Shown: in pieces, positions 10,301 through 23,578 of the stretch
Layout: the number at the start of each line of letters is the position of its first letter
Numbering within the stretch: position 1 is the stretch's first letter
From: Toxotes chatareus
Lineage: Eukaryota > Chordata > Actinopteri > Toxotidae
Assembly (NCBI GenBank): GCA_016801885.1
Contig: CM028894.1
Span: 14,769,741-14,833,740 of the forward strand
Length of the DNA stretch: 64,000 nt
Direction of reading: 5' to 3'
Translations under genes and position numbers: made by a program
The notes under the pieces: model-generated
Database searches by the model: none
Seen by the model: the letters and a program-made list of their open reading frames with translations, nothing else
Told to the model about the DNA's origin: nothing

Positions 10301-13300
10301 AATATTGTTGTTGAAAATACTTGATTGAACAGATTTCAGTGATGTTTAGTGAGGCCTCTTTCCTTCTGCTCCTCTGTTTGTACCATGTACCACACATTAA
10401 TACAGCCCCGTGCATCAAAATACATCTTTAATGAGACTGAGAGAGATTATCAATAATATCACCCACATGATCCTGCTGAAGAATCAATACAGCTGGTCTG
10501 GGTGATGAGTGAACTGCTCACAATTACTTGTGTAGAGTTTGGGATCTTTTCCTGTCCGGTCGACCAAACTCTTGTAGTCATCACACAGCAGCAGTTGTGT
10601 CTTTGTTGCTTCTTTGTGGGGTCATTCATAGAGGGGCTGAGAGGAGCTAATGTGATTGGTCATTACTGAGGCCTCCACCTCCACCTGCTGGTCCTGTATT
10701 CCTGCTAATGATGTATTCGGGCTCCTCTTCTATGCCGCTCCCTGTTGCGTCTTGGCTTTGCTTGCCCGTTTGTGTTTGCGCCTGCTGTATTTTGCTTGCG
10801 CCTGCGTCTGTGCCCCAGGTGACCTGGTGTGTGCGAGCATGTGGTCACCACCTGTATGTACCCAATACTGTACATTAGACTGCATTGATTCCTTATTAGA
10901 AGCCACTTGAGGTATGTTGCGCTGTTGAACTTGGCTGCGTTTTCAGGCCGGTCTCCAGCATCCACACAGCTTTGATCACAGATGGCTGTAAAGCTCGTCC
11001 ATCGCTAACACAGCCAGGCTGAGCTCGAACATCTGAGCAGAGCCCCCGATTCAAGGTTGAGGCAGGTGAAACTCAAAGAGAGAATAATTGGCCCTCAGAT
11101 TGCAATGATATTAATGATACAATTAGAGCCGGCCTTTGGTTTCCTCTGTGCCAGAAACAGGTAGTGATAGGTGATACCGGGGGACTTCACTAGTGTCAGT
11201 CTGATCCCTCTGATGCCGTGCTGATCCCACAAAAGTGGGAGGCTGGCACACTCTTGCTCAGGCTCATTTCCCATGGTGCACTCTTTGCCTTTGAGTTCTG
11301 ACCTTGGTTGGAGGCTCCCTTGTGGTGAGAGAAGAGATGGAATACATGTTTGAAAGATCAAAACAGTCCGGGCTCACCTGTCTCCACAAACACTGGCACA
11401 GAGTTTTCACCGGCCCACGTTCATTATAAGAAGATGATCAGCATTGATTCGGCCCAGCTCCAGGACACAGCTGTGCACTGTGGAGCAAAAAAAAAAAAAA
11501 AAAAAAAAAGACACAGTTTACCAGCACTGAGATCTGCTTTACATGGGCTGACTCTGAGGTAAAGGCAACTTCAGTCCAGAATTAGAGGGAAAAAAAAAGA
11601 AGATAGAAAATTTCATCTTACACAAGATATGAGGGAGAAAAAAGCAGTTGTAAATAACACAGCTTTTTTTTTTTGTCCGCTCATGAAAAATACATATACA
11701 AAATACAAAAAAAAATACAATACAAACCACAACGTATTAAAATGCTTTGCTTCTCTAATGCAGAAACAAACAGCAGTAAAGTCTGTTGGATTCATGATCT
11801 CGCTTCCTTGACTGAAAGTTGCCTGTAACGCGGCGTATCTCAGGTGGGCCTGGCCGGGGTTTCAAACTTCGCCTCGGAGTCCTCCAGCAATAATCTGAAA
11901 TTCAGAGTTAAGAAAGTTGATGCATTTATTTATTCATCCATGTTTACTCAAATTCTTTTTTCCTCCAGGACATAGGTGCAGCTTCTTGTGTGTCTCCTCA
12001 ACATGGGTGGTTACCTGAGGGAGGGAGGTGCTGTGTTTTTTGGTGGAGCTTCTTTTAAAGCACCAGCCCTTGTTCTCAGCAGTAGCTGGTGAGGGGGCCT
12101 TTGCTGGGACCACTGCTGGGGAAACTTCACAATACCTTCCTGTGGCAATAGAGAGGCTTTCTTATCTATTTTGGATGATACAGTCACACAACATGAAAGA
12201 GCCCCCCCCCCCTCCCCCCCACCCCCCAGCCCAGGTGGATATGCCAGGTATGGAGGCCAGAGAGGTTGCAGGATTTCAGGGAAGGAGGGGAGAGGTGGGA
12301 GAAATAGTGAGTTATAAGTTAGGTAGTAGTTGTGAATTTCGACTACCCTCCAAAAACAAAAAAACAAAAAAGGGTGTGAAGACGCCAAGCAAAGATGAAA
12401 AATCTCCTACATCTAAACTCTACTTCTCCTTAAATCTGCTCTTCCAAATCTCACTCCTGACTGAGCTGATTTGAATTAAATCAGTTCCTAGATCCCTCTA
12501 TAGAGAATAATCTACATTCAGCTCAAGCATTGGGTCAATAGCATAACCACTGTGAAGCACGAGGCACCGCTGAGACAGTGGGGGAAATTTGATTCATGGC
12601 CTAGTAATATAAATCTAGAGAAATCTCTGTCAAAAGAACCATGGTCAGAATAATTGTTTGCAATGGGAAATCTCAATGGAGTCCTCAGAGCTCATTCCGA
12701 GGCTTTTGAAGTGAGCGCTGACATTGGAGAAACTGAAGGGCGGGGAGGGAACGAGGGGCCTCTCAAATGAAGAAAGATGAAGCCGCGCTCACCTCTGAAA
12801 TTGTAAGCAGCGCTTCCAAGAAGCCGTCAAGTTTGCGAGAGTAAACCGAGGTGCGCGGAGGGAAGAGGGGGGGGGCTCCTTAAGCAAAGAAAGACCTGAA
12901 TATCTGCACTTGAGGAGATCATTAAAAATGAAACAAGTTGTGTTTGCAAGGCCGGAGAGTGAGGTGGTCTGAACCGCGCGGATTCAGCAGAGGACCTTGT
13001 CATTCCCTTCAATATAGTGGCATAACAAAACAGAGCTGGGAGTCCAAGAGAGAGAATTTATTTTAAACATTATAAACCACAATAAAAATGAAAAAAAAAA
13101 AGAGAAAAAAATCTGGAAATCATTAAAAACCTTGAATTTATTATCAAATGCTTTGATGCCCAAGGTCCCACCACAGAGTGCACTAACACGGATCCTGCTC
13201 TGGATCCTCGCACATGCTGAGTAGAAACAGTTGGGAGGCTGATGAGGTCCGGACTGGTCTTCAGCACCACGTACAGTATAGCTGCTCTTCCTTCTTTCTC

Positions 13301-13561
13301 TCTTTGACTAGTTCTGCTGTGGAGCCACAGCCCAGGATTCAGTGATTCAGTATCAGACCTGTCTTCTGTTCCTGCTGAGACACGCTTCCAAACTCCTTTT
13401 AGAAATGTTTTATTTACCACAAACCTTCGTCTCCTACATGAAGTCGTACAGTGTAAAATAAACTATTTACCACTTGATCATTTTTTCATTTTACCTGAAA
13501 TAGTTTTTGTAATAACTTACTAGAACTTTTTGATGCCATTCCAAATAAGCACAAATGTTTA
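10301..13561. other. Gene-free intergenic DNA with homopolymers
   Basis: No gene recognised. Contains 23 A at 11487-11509, several A-rich runs between 11590 and 11730, and a C-rich low-complexity tract at 12201-12229 that generates proline-rich open frames. The ORFs at 12011-12474 on both strands are built on this tract and lack family motifs. Confidence 0.65.
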
Positions 13562-13690
13562 AAGGAAGGACTTCAGCATTTTAGGAAATACGTACAGAAA
13601 TAAGTACAGAGCTGGAGTCATGACTTGGTTAGTTTGACATAAAGACTGGAAGCTGGGGGAAACAGCTTGCCCACTTGCATCCAAAGTGCA
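13562..13690 (+). repeat. Fragment of a dispersed fish repeat, plus orientation
   Basis: Contains CATTTTAGGAAATACG near 13579 and ATAAAGACTGGAAGCTGGGG near 13639 followed by GAAACAGCTTGCC. I recognise these words from a very abundant percomorph repeat, with the middle part deleted here. A second, differently truncated copy lies at about 15060-15270 in the opposite orientation. Family name unknown to me. Confidence 0.5.
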
Positions 13691-15059
13691 GAATATAGAT
13701 AAGTTAAAGAAAATATTTTAAATGAATCATGTTTCTGTGGATGTGTGGAGAACACGAAACAGCACACAAAGCCAAAATAAAAACTAAAGGGAAAAAAAAT
13801 CTGGCATAAAGGACATGCCAGGATTTGCTTAAAAAAAAAAAAAAAAAAAGCTAACAAGTTACGATTAAACAGATCCACGCTTCTGAACGGATCTGTCGGG
13901 AATATAAGGGGGAAACTTTGTCTGTCAATCACAGCTATGGCAGAATTGTCACAGTCTATTTGAAGTCTGCAGCAGGAGTCAACACGGGACCCGCAACGAG
14001 TAAATAAAACATGCTGCTTTACTTTGTCTTCGCTGGGTTCATTGGGCGCCCCCCACCCCATCCCTGATCAAAAGAAAATTGGCTTTGATTAATCAATCAA
14101 TATCCCGGCGGCCTCTGTCCCGTGCATTGATCTGCCGACTGACCTGCCCTGCACAAAAACCCACCCCCATCGATTTTTCTTTCATTTCCCGCCTTTAAAA
14201 TGTTCTTCTGTTAAAATGTTGTTCGTACGGAGGAATGTTCTGCAGGTCAAGCTGCAGCCGTGTGGGTTCCGGGACATAACTCTGTACTTTGTGAGAAATC
14301 TTCATCTGAGGAAACCAACATATTTAAACTTACAGAGGCTTCTGTGGTCTTAATTTCAGCTTATGTCTGCCTTTGAATTAATATGAGTATACATTGCTGT
14401 GGGTAATGTTTTTTTTTATTTATTTTTTTTTTTTTAATTTCACCACATTATGACGCTTTCCAACCTTATCTTGTAGAAATTCATTAAGTTTATATACTAA
14501 TAATCTGCAACAGCAAATACATGTGGGAAGAAATGTGATTCTGCCTTAATTACATTTTTTAATCAATGTAATGAGGAAACATTTTTAATGAATGTACAGT
14601 ATCAGACAGCTTTAACTCTGGATGCATTTGTGGAAGGTTCACTGATGATGTGTGTAACTCGTGGCAACTAAAGCGTGATTAATGTTTTTATGATTATGTT
14701 TAGGAGACTCTAAGCACTTGGTGAAGGTTTGGGAAAGACTGCGTTGATAGTTTAATATTAGAAGATAGTTTGGGCTTCAAATGTTGTATGTTTCTAAAGA
14801 TAATCAAGCAAATGTAATGAAGTAGAAGGAGAAAAAAAAAGGAAAGGAAAAAGATTCAATCCTCACTGAAGCAGGAACTAGAATATGTTGACTTTTCCTA
14901 TGGACGAATCCCTGTCTGTGATGTCAAATTCACCCCAACCACCTCCTTATAGGCAGCGTTTCATGTAAGACTGTAGCCCAGAAGAGTAGCAGTTATTTAT
15001 GCCGCTTGATGAACAGCAGTGCATCCATCCTTTCTGCACGTGTTCTCTGCAAATACAAT
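13691..15059. other. Intergenic DNA between two repeat halves
   Basis: No gene. Holds 18 A near 13831-13849 and a homeodomain-rich block at 14080-14230 with GATTAATCAATCAAT. The stretch from 14340 to 14830 is AT-rich with no recognisable unit. Confidence 0.6.
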
Positions 15060-15275
15060 TCATGAGCACGATAGTACCAAACCTGTCATGACAAGACTCC
15101 CTGAAGCTGTGCAAACTCACTGCGTCCAGCTGTAACACAAAACTCCCTCTAAAACCACAAACTGGGGTACAGTTCAATGAACTATATTTATTAGTGAGCT
15201 TTAGAGGCGCTTGTAGGTGCATTTTTGAACTTTGTGCAAAGCTAAGCTAACCCCTGCTTCCTAGCTAGGCTAGGT
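15060..15275 (-). repeat. Fragment of the same dispersed fish repeat, minus orientation
   Basis: On the plus strand it reads AGTGAGCTTTAGAGGCGC at about 15194 and CAAAGCTAAGCTAACCCC at about 15238. Read on the minus strand these continue the consensus-like order of the element whose other part is at 13562-13690. The two fragments overlap by only a short stretch around the GGAAGC-GGGG word. Confidence 0.45.
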
Positions 15276-18200
15276 TAACCATGTGATCTAGAGCCTCTCG
15301 TCTCACTCTCCGAGTGTCACTGAATGTGACCGGAGGTGGACGGTGAGGACGTCATCCAGTGGTTACACCCAAACTAGCGTAAGTGAGGCAGAACTCCGGA
15401 AGAAGCCATCTGGAGAAGTTTCTCCTTCTCCTGAATTACGGATTCTTTAAAACCCTGCAGGGCTGATCACCAGACAGTTTATCTCATTGAAGTGCTCCAA
15501 GGTTCCATTTCAAAGACGCGTCTTCGCGCTCCTCTTGGTGGCATCGTTGTTTTTCATGTGGTCCCATTCTTCCGGAAAAATGCAAATGAGTGTAATTTCA
15601 AATGACAACGAAAGTAAACTTCTTTTCTGAGTTGTGTGCGCCAGGTTCCCTGTGGGGGACAGGGAGCCGAGAAAAACCCTGCTCTAATTCTGTCATTGTC
15701 AAACTTTGACATAAGCGATTGTTCAGTTGCCTTTGTTGAGTGATACAATGGGTAACAGGGTCCCAATTCCTCCATGTTAATTTTTTAAAAGAAAGCACAA
15801 GACAGATGTATTCCTTGAAGAAATGTTTGCCGCTGCTTATGCTAAATATTATAACATTCAGGCAGTGATGTCTTTTGTTTTTTCCCTTTTATCTCCTCTT
15901 ATCCACAGGAGGCCTTTACCTTTGCCACCCAGCCTCATAACAGCATCTCAGAAATAATTTAAGTAGCCCTCTTTAAAAAAAAAACACTAAGACAAGTCAG
16001 AAAAATTCAGATTCGAGATCAAAGTGCGCAGTTTCTCTGCAGCAAGGGCGAAGGCTGACTTCCTCCAGCTTCCTCTCCGACAGTACACGATGATCAAGTG
16101 CGCTGTTTTGTTAAAAGGATCCTGTCCTGGATTCCCAAGATCTACCCGCAGTACATATGTCTGCATATTTACCTGCATATGTGTGTGTGTGTTTGTGAGT
16201 TTGTGTGAACAGCAAATGAAGTATCAAGTTGAATGACATTCTCTGATGACAGAAGCCGCACAGTGTGAGCACCGTAATGTTCTGCCACAGCTCTACAGCA
16301 GCTCTGCCACCGCGAAAATGTAAATACGTTATCAACAGTGACCGTTAGCTTCCGCCGTAACCTTTGTTTTAGATGGATGTGAGCCTGACTCGTGGCTTGA
16401 GGCCAGGTGAGGCATGTACACACTGCGTTCAAACTCTATGTGGATTTATGGAGTCAGGCTATTATAGACAGAAAAAGTTTCTCAGACTTTCAGTTTCTCC
16501 TTTTCCTTTTTTTTTTTTTATTTCCCTCTTCCCCTGTCACATAAATCTGGGGAGAAATCTGGGGGAGGAATTTCACAGAGAAGAAGTTCTTTAATTTCAT
16601 CAGCACTCCCTGACTGACAAGCATCATTATGGATAAAATTATCTTGGTAATTATCCTGCCCAGAGGAGATTTATATCCCTTTGTGAGGGCTGAGAGGGAA
16701 AGCATGGGATGTCGAGCCGTGGTTACATGCCTCTCTGCGGTGTGTGGAGAGAAAGGGCTTTGTTAAAATAGCGCCCTAATGAGGCGCAGCCGCTCCTCCC
16801 ACCGCACGGGAGCCTCGCCTGGCCTGACCACCCGGTGTGCGTTGCTTTTGTTCAATTATCTCCGTTTGTGAAGGAAACCTGGCTACGCTCATATCAGATA
16901 TCCACATCACTGTTAGCTGGCTTTCCATAAGCAGGAGTTTGATGTCAAATGAAAACATTCTGCTGTAGTTTCTAAGGTCTGGTCTAATGTCAGTTCTTCA
17001 TCTTGATGTTTCTGGACTCCAAACAGAATATTTAACACAGGACAGTTCATTGATTTTAATGCCAATATTTGCTATTTGTTATTTCAGATGTAGTGCAGTG
17101 AAAATCAGTGTCGTTGTTAAAAGACAAAGCAGGTTTTTTTTGCTTGTTTTAGTTCCACAAACCACTGGTCAGTTTGCTTGATTTGCTCATTTTCACAGTG
17201 AATATAGTGTAAAAAAAAAGACATTTGTGTGCTTGTTTCCTGCTGAACAGTGTTACTCTGGCAAACCCTGTTAAACAGCAATTCAACCCAGAAGAGCAAA
17301 AGCAAACGTGGATGTGGTGGCAAATGCAACTACTAGAAACACAAATGCACTGTTTGGTAATGGAGAAGTAATTAATTTGTCTTTGTCTTGTTTATTTCAG
17401 GCACCAGGCCACAAACTGCAGCGTTGCCTGTGAACAACCCTAACGAGGCATCATGGCAAACTCAACTGAACCCAAAAAAGCTCTGCAGAGATAAGATAAC
17501 CTGCTCCGACTTGTTTGGCGCGGCTACTCGGAAAAGCTTTCTGCAGAACAAGTGTAACGACCGAGGTGAAGGCTGAGAGGATAAAGGTCATCAAAAAAGT
17601 AAGTCCTCAGATGAAAGGATCACTCAGCGTGAATGCTGCCTGACACGCATTAGCATCACCCTCACTTGCCGTACACGCTGACCACAGTGACAGTGCGCTA
17701 ATCAGCTCTGAAACAAGATCACTGAGGGAATTCATCCACGGGCCTATCCCGCTCGCTCACTGAGAGCGGACGCGTTCTCCCAGCATTCAGCGGGGCTATT
17801 AATGCTAAGTAAGATCTTATTATTCACTGAGGGGCCCCAAAGTGAACCAGAGATAAGGAAGGCTGGATGACACATCCAGAATCACTGAGAACCCGAAAGC
17901 ACGGCTGATTTGGATTCTCTATCCACTTCTGCTCATCAGCCCTCACAGAAGGGGGAATGCTGGTGAGAACAGGAAGCTTCTCCCTTATCAGTTTGTATTC
18001 CACACAACATATGTTACACGGCGAAGGCGCAATTCAGTTATCTCAGCATTTAATCATAGGGTTAGGCAGCAAGGATGACTAATATGTTTTCGTGTACTCA
18101 TCATAAAAACATGTAGGGAAAAAAAAAAATGCTGTTGTCATCATTACAACTCATTTCAGGTGCTACTTCCTGTGCTGTATAAAGACAAATAAATTCAGGG

Positions 18201-20589
18201 AGGTTAAATGGTTTATTACAAACTGGATTTTAGTTTTGTACCTATTCTGTTTTATTGATTATGACAACACTGTGTTCACCAAAGTGAGGTGATCTCAGAG
18301 GGTGAACGACATGGCTTGAAAAAGGTCCAGAGAACACGAGCAGCCTGATGATCAGGCAGGGTTGGGAACAAGCCAACAGTTTATCCAAATCATCCAAAGC
18401 ACTTTAGTTGGAGGTCAAACTGAAAAGCGAGCACATTTGAAACGACAGAACTGATCCCTCGTGTCTCCTCATTGCCGGGCGGTGGATATTACAGGAAAAG
18501 GAATGAAAGTTTTTTTTAATATTAATTCATATGAGCATCTTAGGAGTTTGGAGGCAAGTATTAATAAAGGTCTTTTTCATGACAAACAGAATCCAGTCAG
18601 CATTATGCTGCTCTCAAAATGTATTTGCTGTTTAAAAAATAAATAAATAAATAAAGGAATGTAGAGAATGTTGGAGCCTCTTGGAGCTTTTAGCTCCGTT
18701 TGACCTTTATTCTCTTTTCAAACATGTCCGAACCTTTAGCAGCAGCCGGTGACAAAAATTTTAAGTGCTGCCATATGTACCTCTACCATGTAATTTGCTA
18801 AAAAGGTGGATGTAAAGAAGGTGCTGAGCCGCTATCAGTGGCTGGTGAAAAGACAAAGCCTAACGGCCTGAGCCTAATGAGCAGCTGTGTGGTCCTCATT
18901 AAGAGTGTAGGGTAACCGCTGATCCTTAATGAGCTTCTTCATTAAGATCCATTTGGAAGGGAAAAGGTCTGAAGGCAGCCAGGCTCAGCACCTGGAGCAC
19001 CAGGGGCCGGGGTGCCCCCATCAGGAAAAAAAAAAACGTTATACACTAAGTCACTGAATGACATGGCAGTGTAGCAGTGCAGGCATCATGCACAAATAAT
19101 CAATAAACAAACATTTGATGACATTATCTATCTATTTTTAGGTTTTCTTTCTTTTCTTGCAGAGTCTTTCTTTTCTATCTGAATGGCGTGAAATAATTTG
19201 CTGAAGTCCTCTATGAATAATTTAAATTTTTATCCAGCCTCATGTCTCACACTGTGATAATTCAAAGAGTCAGTCCAGAGTGTTTGTGGCACTGAGAAGA
19301 CTTTATTCATTGTTTCAAAGCTGTTCCTTTGTCTTTATCTTTGTTTACAGCCTTCTTTTTTTTCTTTTTTGGGACTTGTGTGTGTCAAATTACCTGCCAG
19401 TCACTTTACAGTCCCCCTGTGCTTCTCCTGGGACACTTCTGCTGACTTCTTCTTTTGTTACAGGTCCCAAGTACAGACAAACACACAGTGTGAAGAGTTA
19501 GAATGTTTTTGTCTTTTAGATTTACTTCCATGTTTAGGATGATCGTCCTGCTGCATCACCTGAGCTTCAGCTGGTCACAGCCCCTCTGACATTATCCTGT
19601 AAGATACATTCATAAACTTGGGAATTCATGTTCTGTTCGATGGTGTGGAGCTGTCCAGGCCCAGAGACATGCACACAGCAGCACAGGCTGCTTTTGGGCA
19701 AACTTCAGGGTTTTCTTTTTTTTTTTGAGAGCATCTGCTTCCTCCACTGCAGACCATGCACTGTAACTGACCTATGGTAGACTCATGTTAACCAGCTGTA
19801 GTTCTTCCTCTAAAGCCTTTATTCGTTACTCTGTTTTTTTTTTTTAAATCTCATTGAGTATTGATTGAGAGTTGGGCCTTTGAAGTCATCTCAGCTAGGT
19901 GCCCACTTCCAGGGAGAGTTAGGCAGTAGTACCAACCACCGACTCCCCTGTTATGAATTGAATGTGTGTGATGTTCAGATCATTTATTATGCAGTTTTAC
20001 GGCCGTTTGGCATCATGACACGAAATCAGTCTTTGGTGACAATGCCAAAATCACCCGGGGGCATGCTGTGAACACCTGAACGAAATGGGGAGAAAAAGAG
20101 GGGGAAAAAAAAGGAAACAAAAAGACAGCTCATCAACAGACACACACACACACACAGTCTCATTCAACAAACTTGTAACCAAGACCGTTTTAAGCATTTT
20201 ATTCACTGAACAATTAAACCAATCATTAAGATAATTACCATTTCACTCACGTGCCTCCATGTCCCATGAGGCCAGGGCTCAGTCTCTGGTGGGGGGAGGA
20301 AGGGACATAGACGAAGCCATTTCCAGTCCTATTTAGTTTCCAGTGCTGTAATAAAAACTCTACAGACCGTCAACAGAGCTGCTTTACGTTAGCATCAGGT
20401 AGGAAGTCAGACGACTATCCACAGGTGTTATGTGCTGACAGACAGCGTTCAGGTCTATGGATGCATCAGTGTTTTTTTTTTAAGCTGAACAAATTGCTAC
20501 CAACTCATCATCAATACTGTCTTATCTGAGCGGTTTCCTCTGCCTGGGTGCTGGTCTGATTTCTTATTTTCTCGCTGCCCTTGGGCACA
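15276..20589. other. Intergenic DNA upstream of MGST1, first part
   Basis: No gene recognised. Texture alternates between AT-rich unique sequence with many TAAT/ATTA words (for example 16540-16700 and 18880-18970) and short homopolymers. (AAAT)n lies near 18637-18655 and (CA)n at 20140-20156. The ORFs here have no family motif, splice context or codon signal that I can support. Confidence 0.6.
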
Positions 20590-21260
20590 CAGAGACGTGA
20601 ATAGGGTCAAATGAAACCCTATTGCACGAGTTAATCACACAGTATCTACAGCTTATCCCAGAGGTTGCAGCAAAAATGCTCGCACTTATCAATCCTCCGA
20701 GAAGGGTGGGGGGGTTGTTGGCGGGGGGGGTCACCTTCCACACTCTGATTATGTGCTGCCAAATTTATTGGGCTCCACTGTACCTATGCAATTCCATGCA
20801 CTCAGCATTCTGCTGTCATTGATTGGCTGCATGTGACAGTGCTGCAAGTAATGTGGACACCGCCGCTGATCAATAAAAAAATGTATGTGCCTCGAACCTA
20901 GGAGGCATTCTGTAATGAAATCAATAGCAGTGCTTGGCTTCTGGCATTAAGATCATTGGCCAGGCTGTTATTTAGTCATTGTTGTCCTACACCAGCAGCA
21001 AAACCTGGCCACCATAAGAAATCAATGGCAGCATATCGCAGCCAGCATCCCAATTACTGGCAAGGGCTGGTGAGAAATCAATGCAGCTTTTTTGCCATTA
21101 CTACTCCTTGTGGGAAATCACAGGACATTATTTTTTACTTGGGGGAATCCGCTGCACACAGGACGACGCTTGGCTGCTGATATGTAAGATCCATCTGAGG
21201 CGCTCGGCTTCCATTTCATGATATGTGATCATAATGTATTGATCATTGGAAGCTCCTGAC
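20590..21260. promoter_or_regulatory. Putative enhancer-like block with a triplicated motif
   Basis: Repeat-free block with three copies of GAAATCAAT followed by GCAG or AGCAG, at 20917-20930, 21018-21031 and 21074-21086, plus a fourth partial GGGAAATCACAG near 21112. The surrounding sequence is unique and rich in ATTA, ATTGG and GATCAT words. ATCAAT is compatible with ONECUT or other homeodomain binding. Function is inferred; the nearest gene is the MGST1 pair 1.3 kb downstream, and LMO3 is a distal candidate. Confidence 0.35.
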
Positions 21261-22474
21261 CAAAAAAAAAAGAAGAATCAATTTCAACTAGTAAACTGGT
21301 TTTTGCAGAGAAATTAAATGTTACGGCCGAAAATCTTTATATGTCTTCAACTGACAGAACCGCCGCTGGGGTCTAAAGTATCAATGCACACCTTGCAGAC
21401 AGATGTTGTTCCTGCAGGACCAGATGTTAAATAAATATCCGAAGGCATCCCACAAACTGTAGGCTTGACACACAGTTTCTGTGAATGTGTAGAATAATTC
21501 TGCAGAAAAGTTATGCAGAAATAATACTACTACTAGTAAAAATGCATAAATTAATGCCACTGTTCTCTCTTTTTGTCAACACTGAGTCCACAGAGTTAGG
21601 GTGAGGTTAGGATTAGGTTATAGCCCATATCTGACACCAGAATCTGATACCAACCAAGCAGAAAGGCCAAAGTCTAATGTGAGTTAACACAATATATAGA
21701 TCAACAAAAATGCTCTGTGTCTACTGAGCTTTAAACCTGATGGATTCTAAAGTCTAAATGCAAGTCACTGTCCTGGAAAAAAACCTTTTAAATACACTGA
21801 TTTCATGTGGTCCTCATATTTGAGGAAACACAGGAAAACACACACACCCACCCACACACAGGAAGAAATGCTCCGTCACTGTGCATGTCCCCGCCCCCCT
21901 TAGTCTTTGGGTGAGGGGTCAGACTGTTTTTTAGTGCAGATCCAGACTCGCGCCATTTCTGCAGAGGCACCACAGGACGTAAGTTCAGCTCTTAAACTCT
22001 GAGTGTATTTTTGACAGTAGACCATTTGTGAAGCTTTGTGAAGCTTCCTGAGAGTGTTGTGTTTAGACACGACTTGCTTTGACACCCAGGGGTGCAGTTA
22101 CAAACTGAAACTGGTTTGCTCAGTCAGACGGGCTGGGTCTGTTTTGTTTTCACGCTATCTTACAGACTGACAGTAGCCTACTCTCCACTCTATGGTATAA
22201 GCCACAGCTGTAAGTAGTTATAAGGCACAAGTGCACTCTGAATAATAATAGTGTATGAATAGTTTATTGTGTATATAAGGATATTTTTATACCACATTTG
22301 TGTAGGAACTTTGAAGGCTTTTATTTTGGCAGCCATTTGTTTTTGCTGTTTTATTTATCTGTATTTACTTCAGATTTCATTTCTAAACTAGAAATTGATT
22401 TAAATTTGTGTGAAATTTAAATGATATGAGACAGAACGGTGATCTAAACTTCAGCCTCGTCCGTTTCCGTCCAG
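21261..22474. other. MGST1 first-copy upstream region
   Basis: Likely holds the promoter and a noncoding first exon of the first MGST1 copy, since the first coding exon begins at an acceptor (22475). A GC-box-like CCCCGCCCCCC sits at 21889-21899 and a strong donor word GTAAGT at 22210-22215, so exon 1 could end near 22209. Neither start site nor exon 1 can be fixed. Confidence 0.4.
22117..22126 (-). promoter_or_regulatory. Antioxidant-response-like element (minus strand)
   Basis: Minus strand reads TGACTGAGCA, one base from the ideal NRF2/small-MAF site TGACTCAGCA. It lies 374 bases upstream of the MGST1 start codon. MGST1 is a known oxidative-stress gene, so the site is plausible, but short motifs occur by chance. 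Confidence 0.3.
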
Positions 22475-22490
22475 CTGGAAATCAGCAGAG

Positions 22491-23565
22491 ATGGAAAAGC
22501 TGATGGAAAATGAGGTATTCATGGCTTTCGCCACCTATGCTGCTATCGTCACCGTCAAGCTGTTGCTGATGGGGCCTCTGACTGGATACTACCGCGTCAC
22601 CAGAGGGGTAAGTAACAACAGTGGTGCTTTCAACACCTGCTAAAGCATGATGGGTCTTGTTTTGCATTAGTTTTTATGAGTTTACAACACAGGGTGTATA
22701 AGGTCTCTGGATGTGTTTAGCCTGCACTGGACTGAAAAAGAGAATGACCAGAAAAAAGAACTTTACAACCTGTTCTCCTTGTGCATTTGCATTTCTGCAT
22801 TATAAGATGGAACCTTTTAGCCTGGCTTGTGGTACGGAGAGGGAGAGGCAGAGGTAAACACTGCCGACTCTGAGTGTGTGCCATCTCTCCGTGTATTTAG
22901 GCCTTCTCTAATGAGGAAGATGTGGGCAGAAAGTCTGAAGAGGAGAAGAAGAAGCTGCTGAAAATCCATCCAGATGTAGAGCGTGTTCGGAGGTGAGATG
23001 ATCTGGCTTTGAAATGCAGATGCTACAGTCACACCGGTATTTCATCAGAAAGCAGGGGTTGATTTTCAGAAATGCTGTGTGGGAAAAGAATCACGTGCAG
23101 TAACACTTAGAGTTTTTTTGGGCCAATGCAGCCAGAAATCACTCCCACCAGTCTTTTGTGCAAGCAGCTGTGGCTGTGTCAGTCTTTTCAGCGGCCTTCA
23201 TCCTTCTGATGGTTGCAGTAATTATGAAGGGGTTCAAGGAGGAAGTGAGGTGATGTTAAAAAGTTAGTCATTAGTTAGTTACGTTATATTCTATGTTGTT
23301 GTTGTTGTTGTTGTCCAGGTGTCACCAGAACGACCTGGAGAACATAATTCCCTTCGTGGTGATCGGCCTTCTCTATGCTCTGACCGGACCCGAGCTCTCA
23401 ACCGCCCTGCTTCACTTCCGCCTCTTTGCCGGCTCTCGGATCTTCCACACCATCGCCTACGTCGGCGCTCTGCCTCAGCCCAGCAGGGGTCTGTCCTGGA
23501 TACTGGGCATGCTGGTCACCTTCTCCATGGCTTACAGGGTGCTCAGCACAGCTCTCTTCCTTTAG
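22491..23565 (+). CDS. MGST1: Microsomal glutathione S-transferase 1, first tandem copy
   Basis: Trimeric MAPEG-family membrane enzyme of the ER and outer mitochondrial membrane that conjugates glutathione to electrophiles and reduces lipid hydroperoxides. Coding exons: 22491-22607, 22901-22992 and 23319-23565, preceded by 16 bases of 5'UTR from the acceptor at 22475; 151 codons against about 155 in mammals, with an N-terminus three residues shorter. The N-terminus reads MEKLMENEVFMAFATY and leads into the first membrane helix. Arg35 (mammalian Arg38) and the VERVRR-CHQNDLENIIPF signature are present, with His72, Asn74 and Glu77. Exon 4 keeps the Arg and Tyr of SRIFHTIAY and the Arg of PQPSRGL. 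The cytosolic loop (AFSNEEDVGRKSEEEKKK) is Lys/Glu-rich and has no Cys at the mammalian activation site. Exon 4 is almost identical to that of the second copy. Confidence 0.95.
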
Positions 23566-23578
23566 AGACGACACTGGA
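23300..23578 (+). repeat. MGST1: Exon 4 homogenised tract, copy 1
   Basis: This tract starts in a (TGT)n run just before the acceptor, covers the whole last coding exon and ends 13 bases after the stop. It matches 24935-25213 except for five third-position silent changes and a different number of TGT units. Identity stops abruptly at both ends. Confidence 0.9.

Noticed and set aside
12011..12474. Open frames of 125 (minus) and 148 (plus) codons
   Set aside because: They overlap on opposite strands across a C-rich low-complexity tract, with proline or glycine runs and no domain or splice signals.
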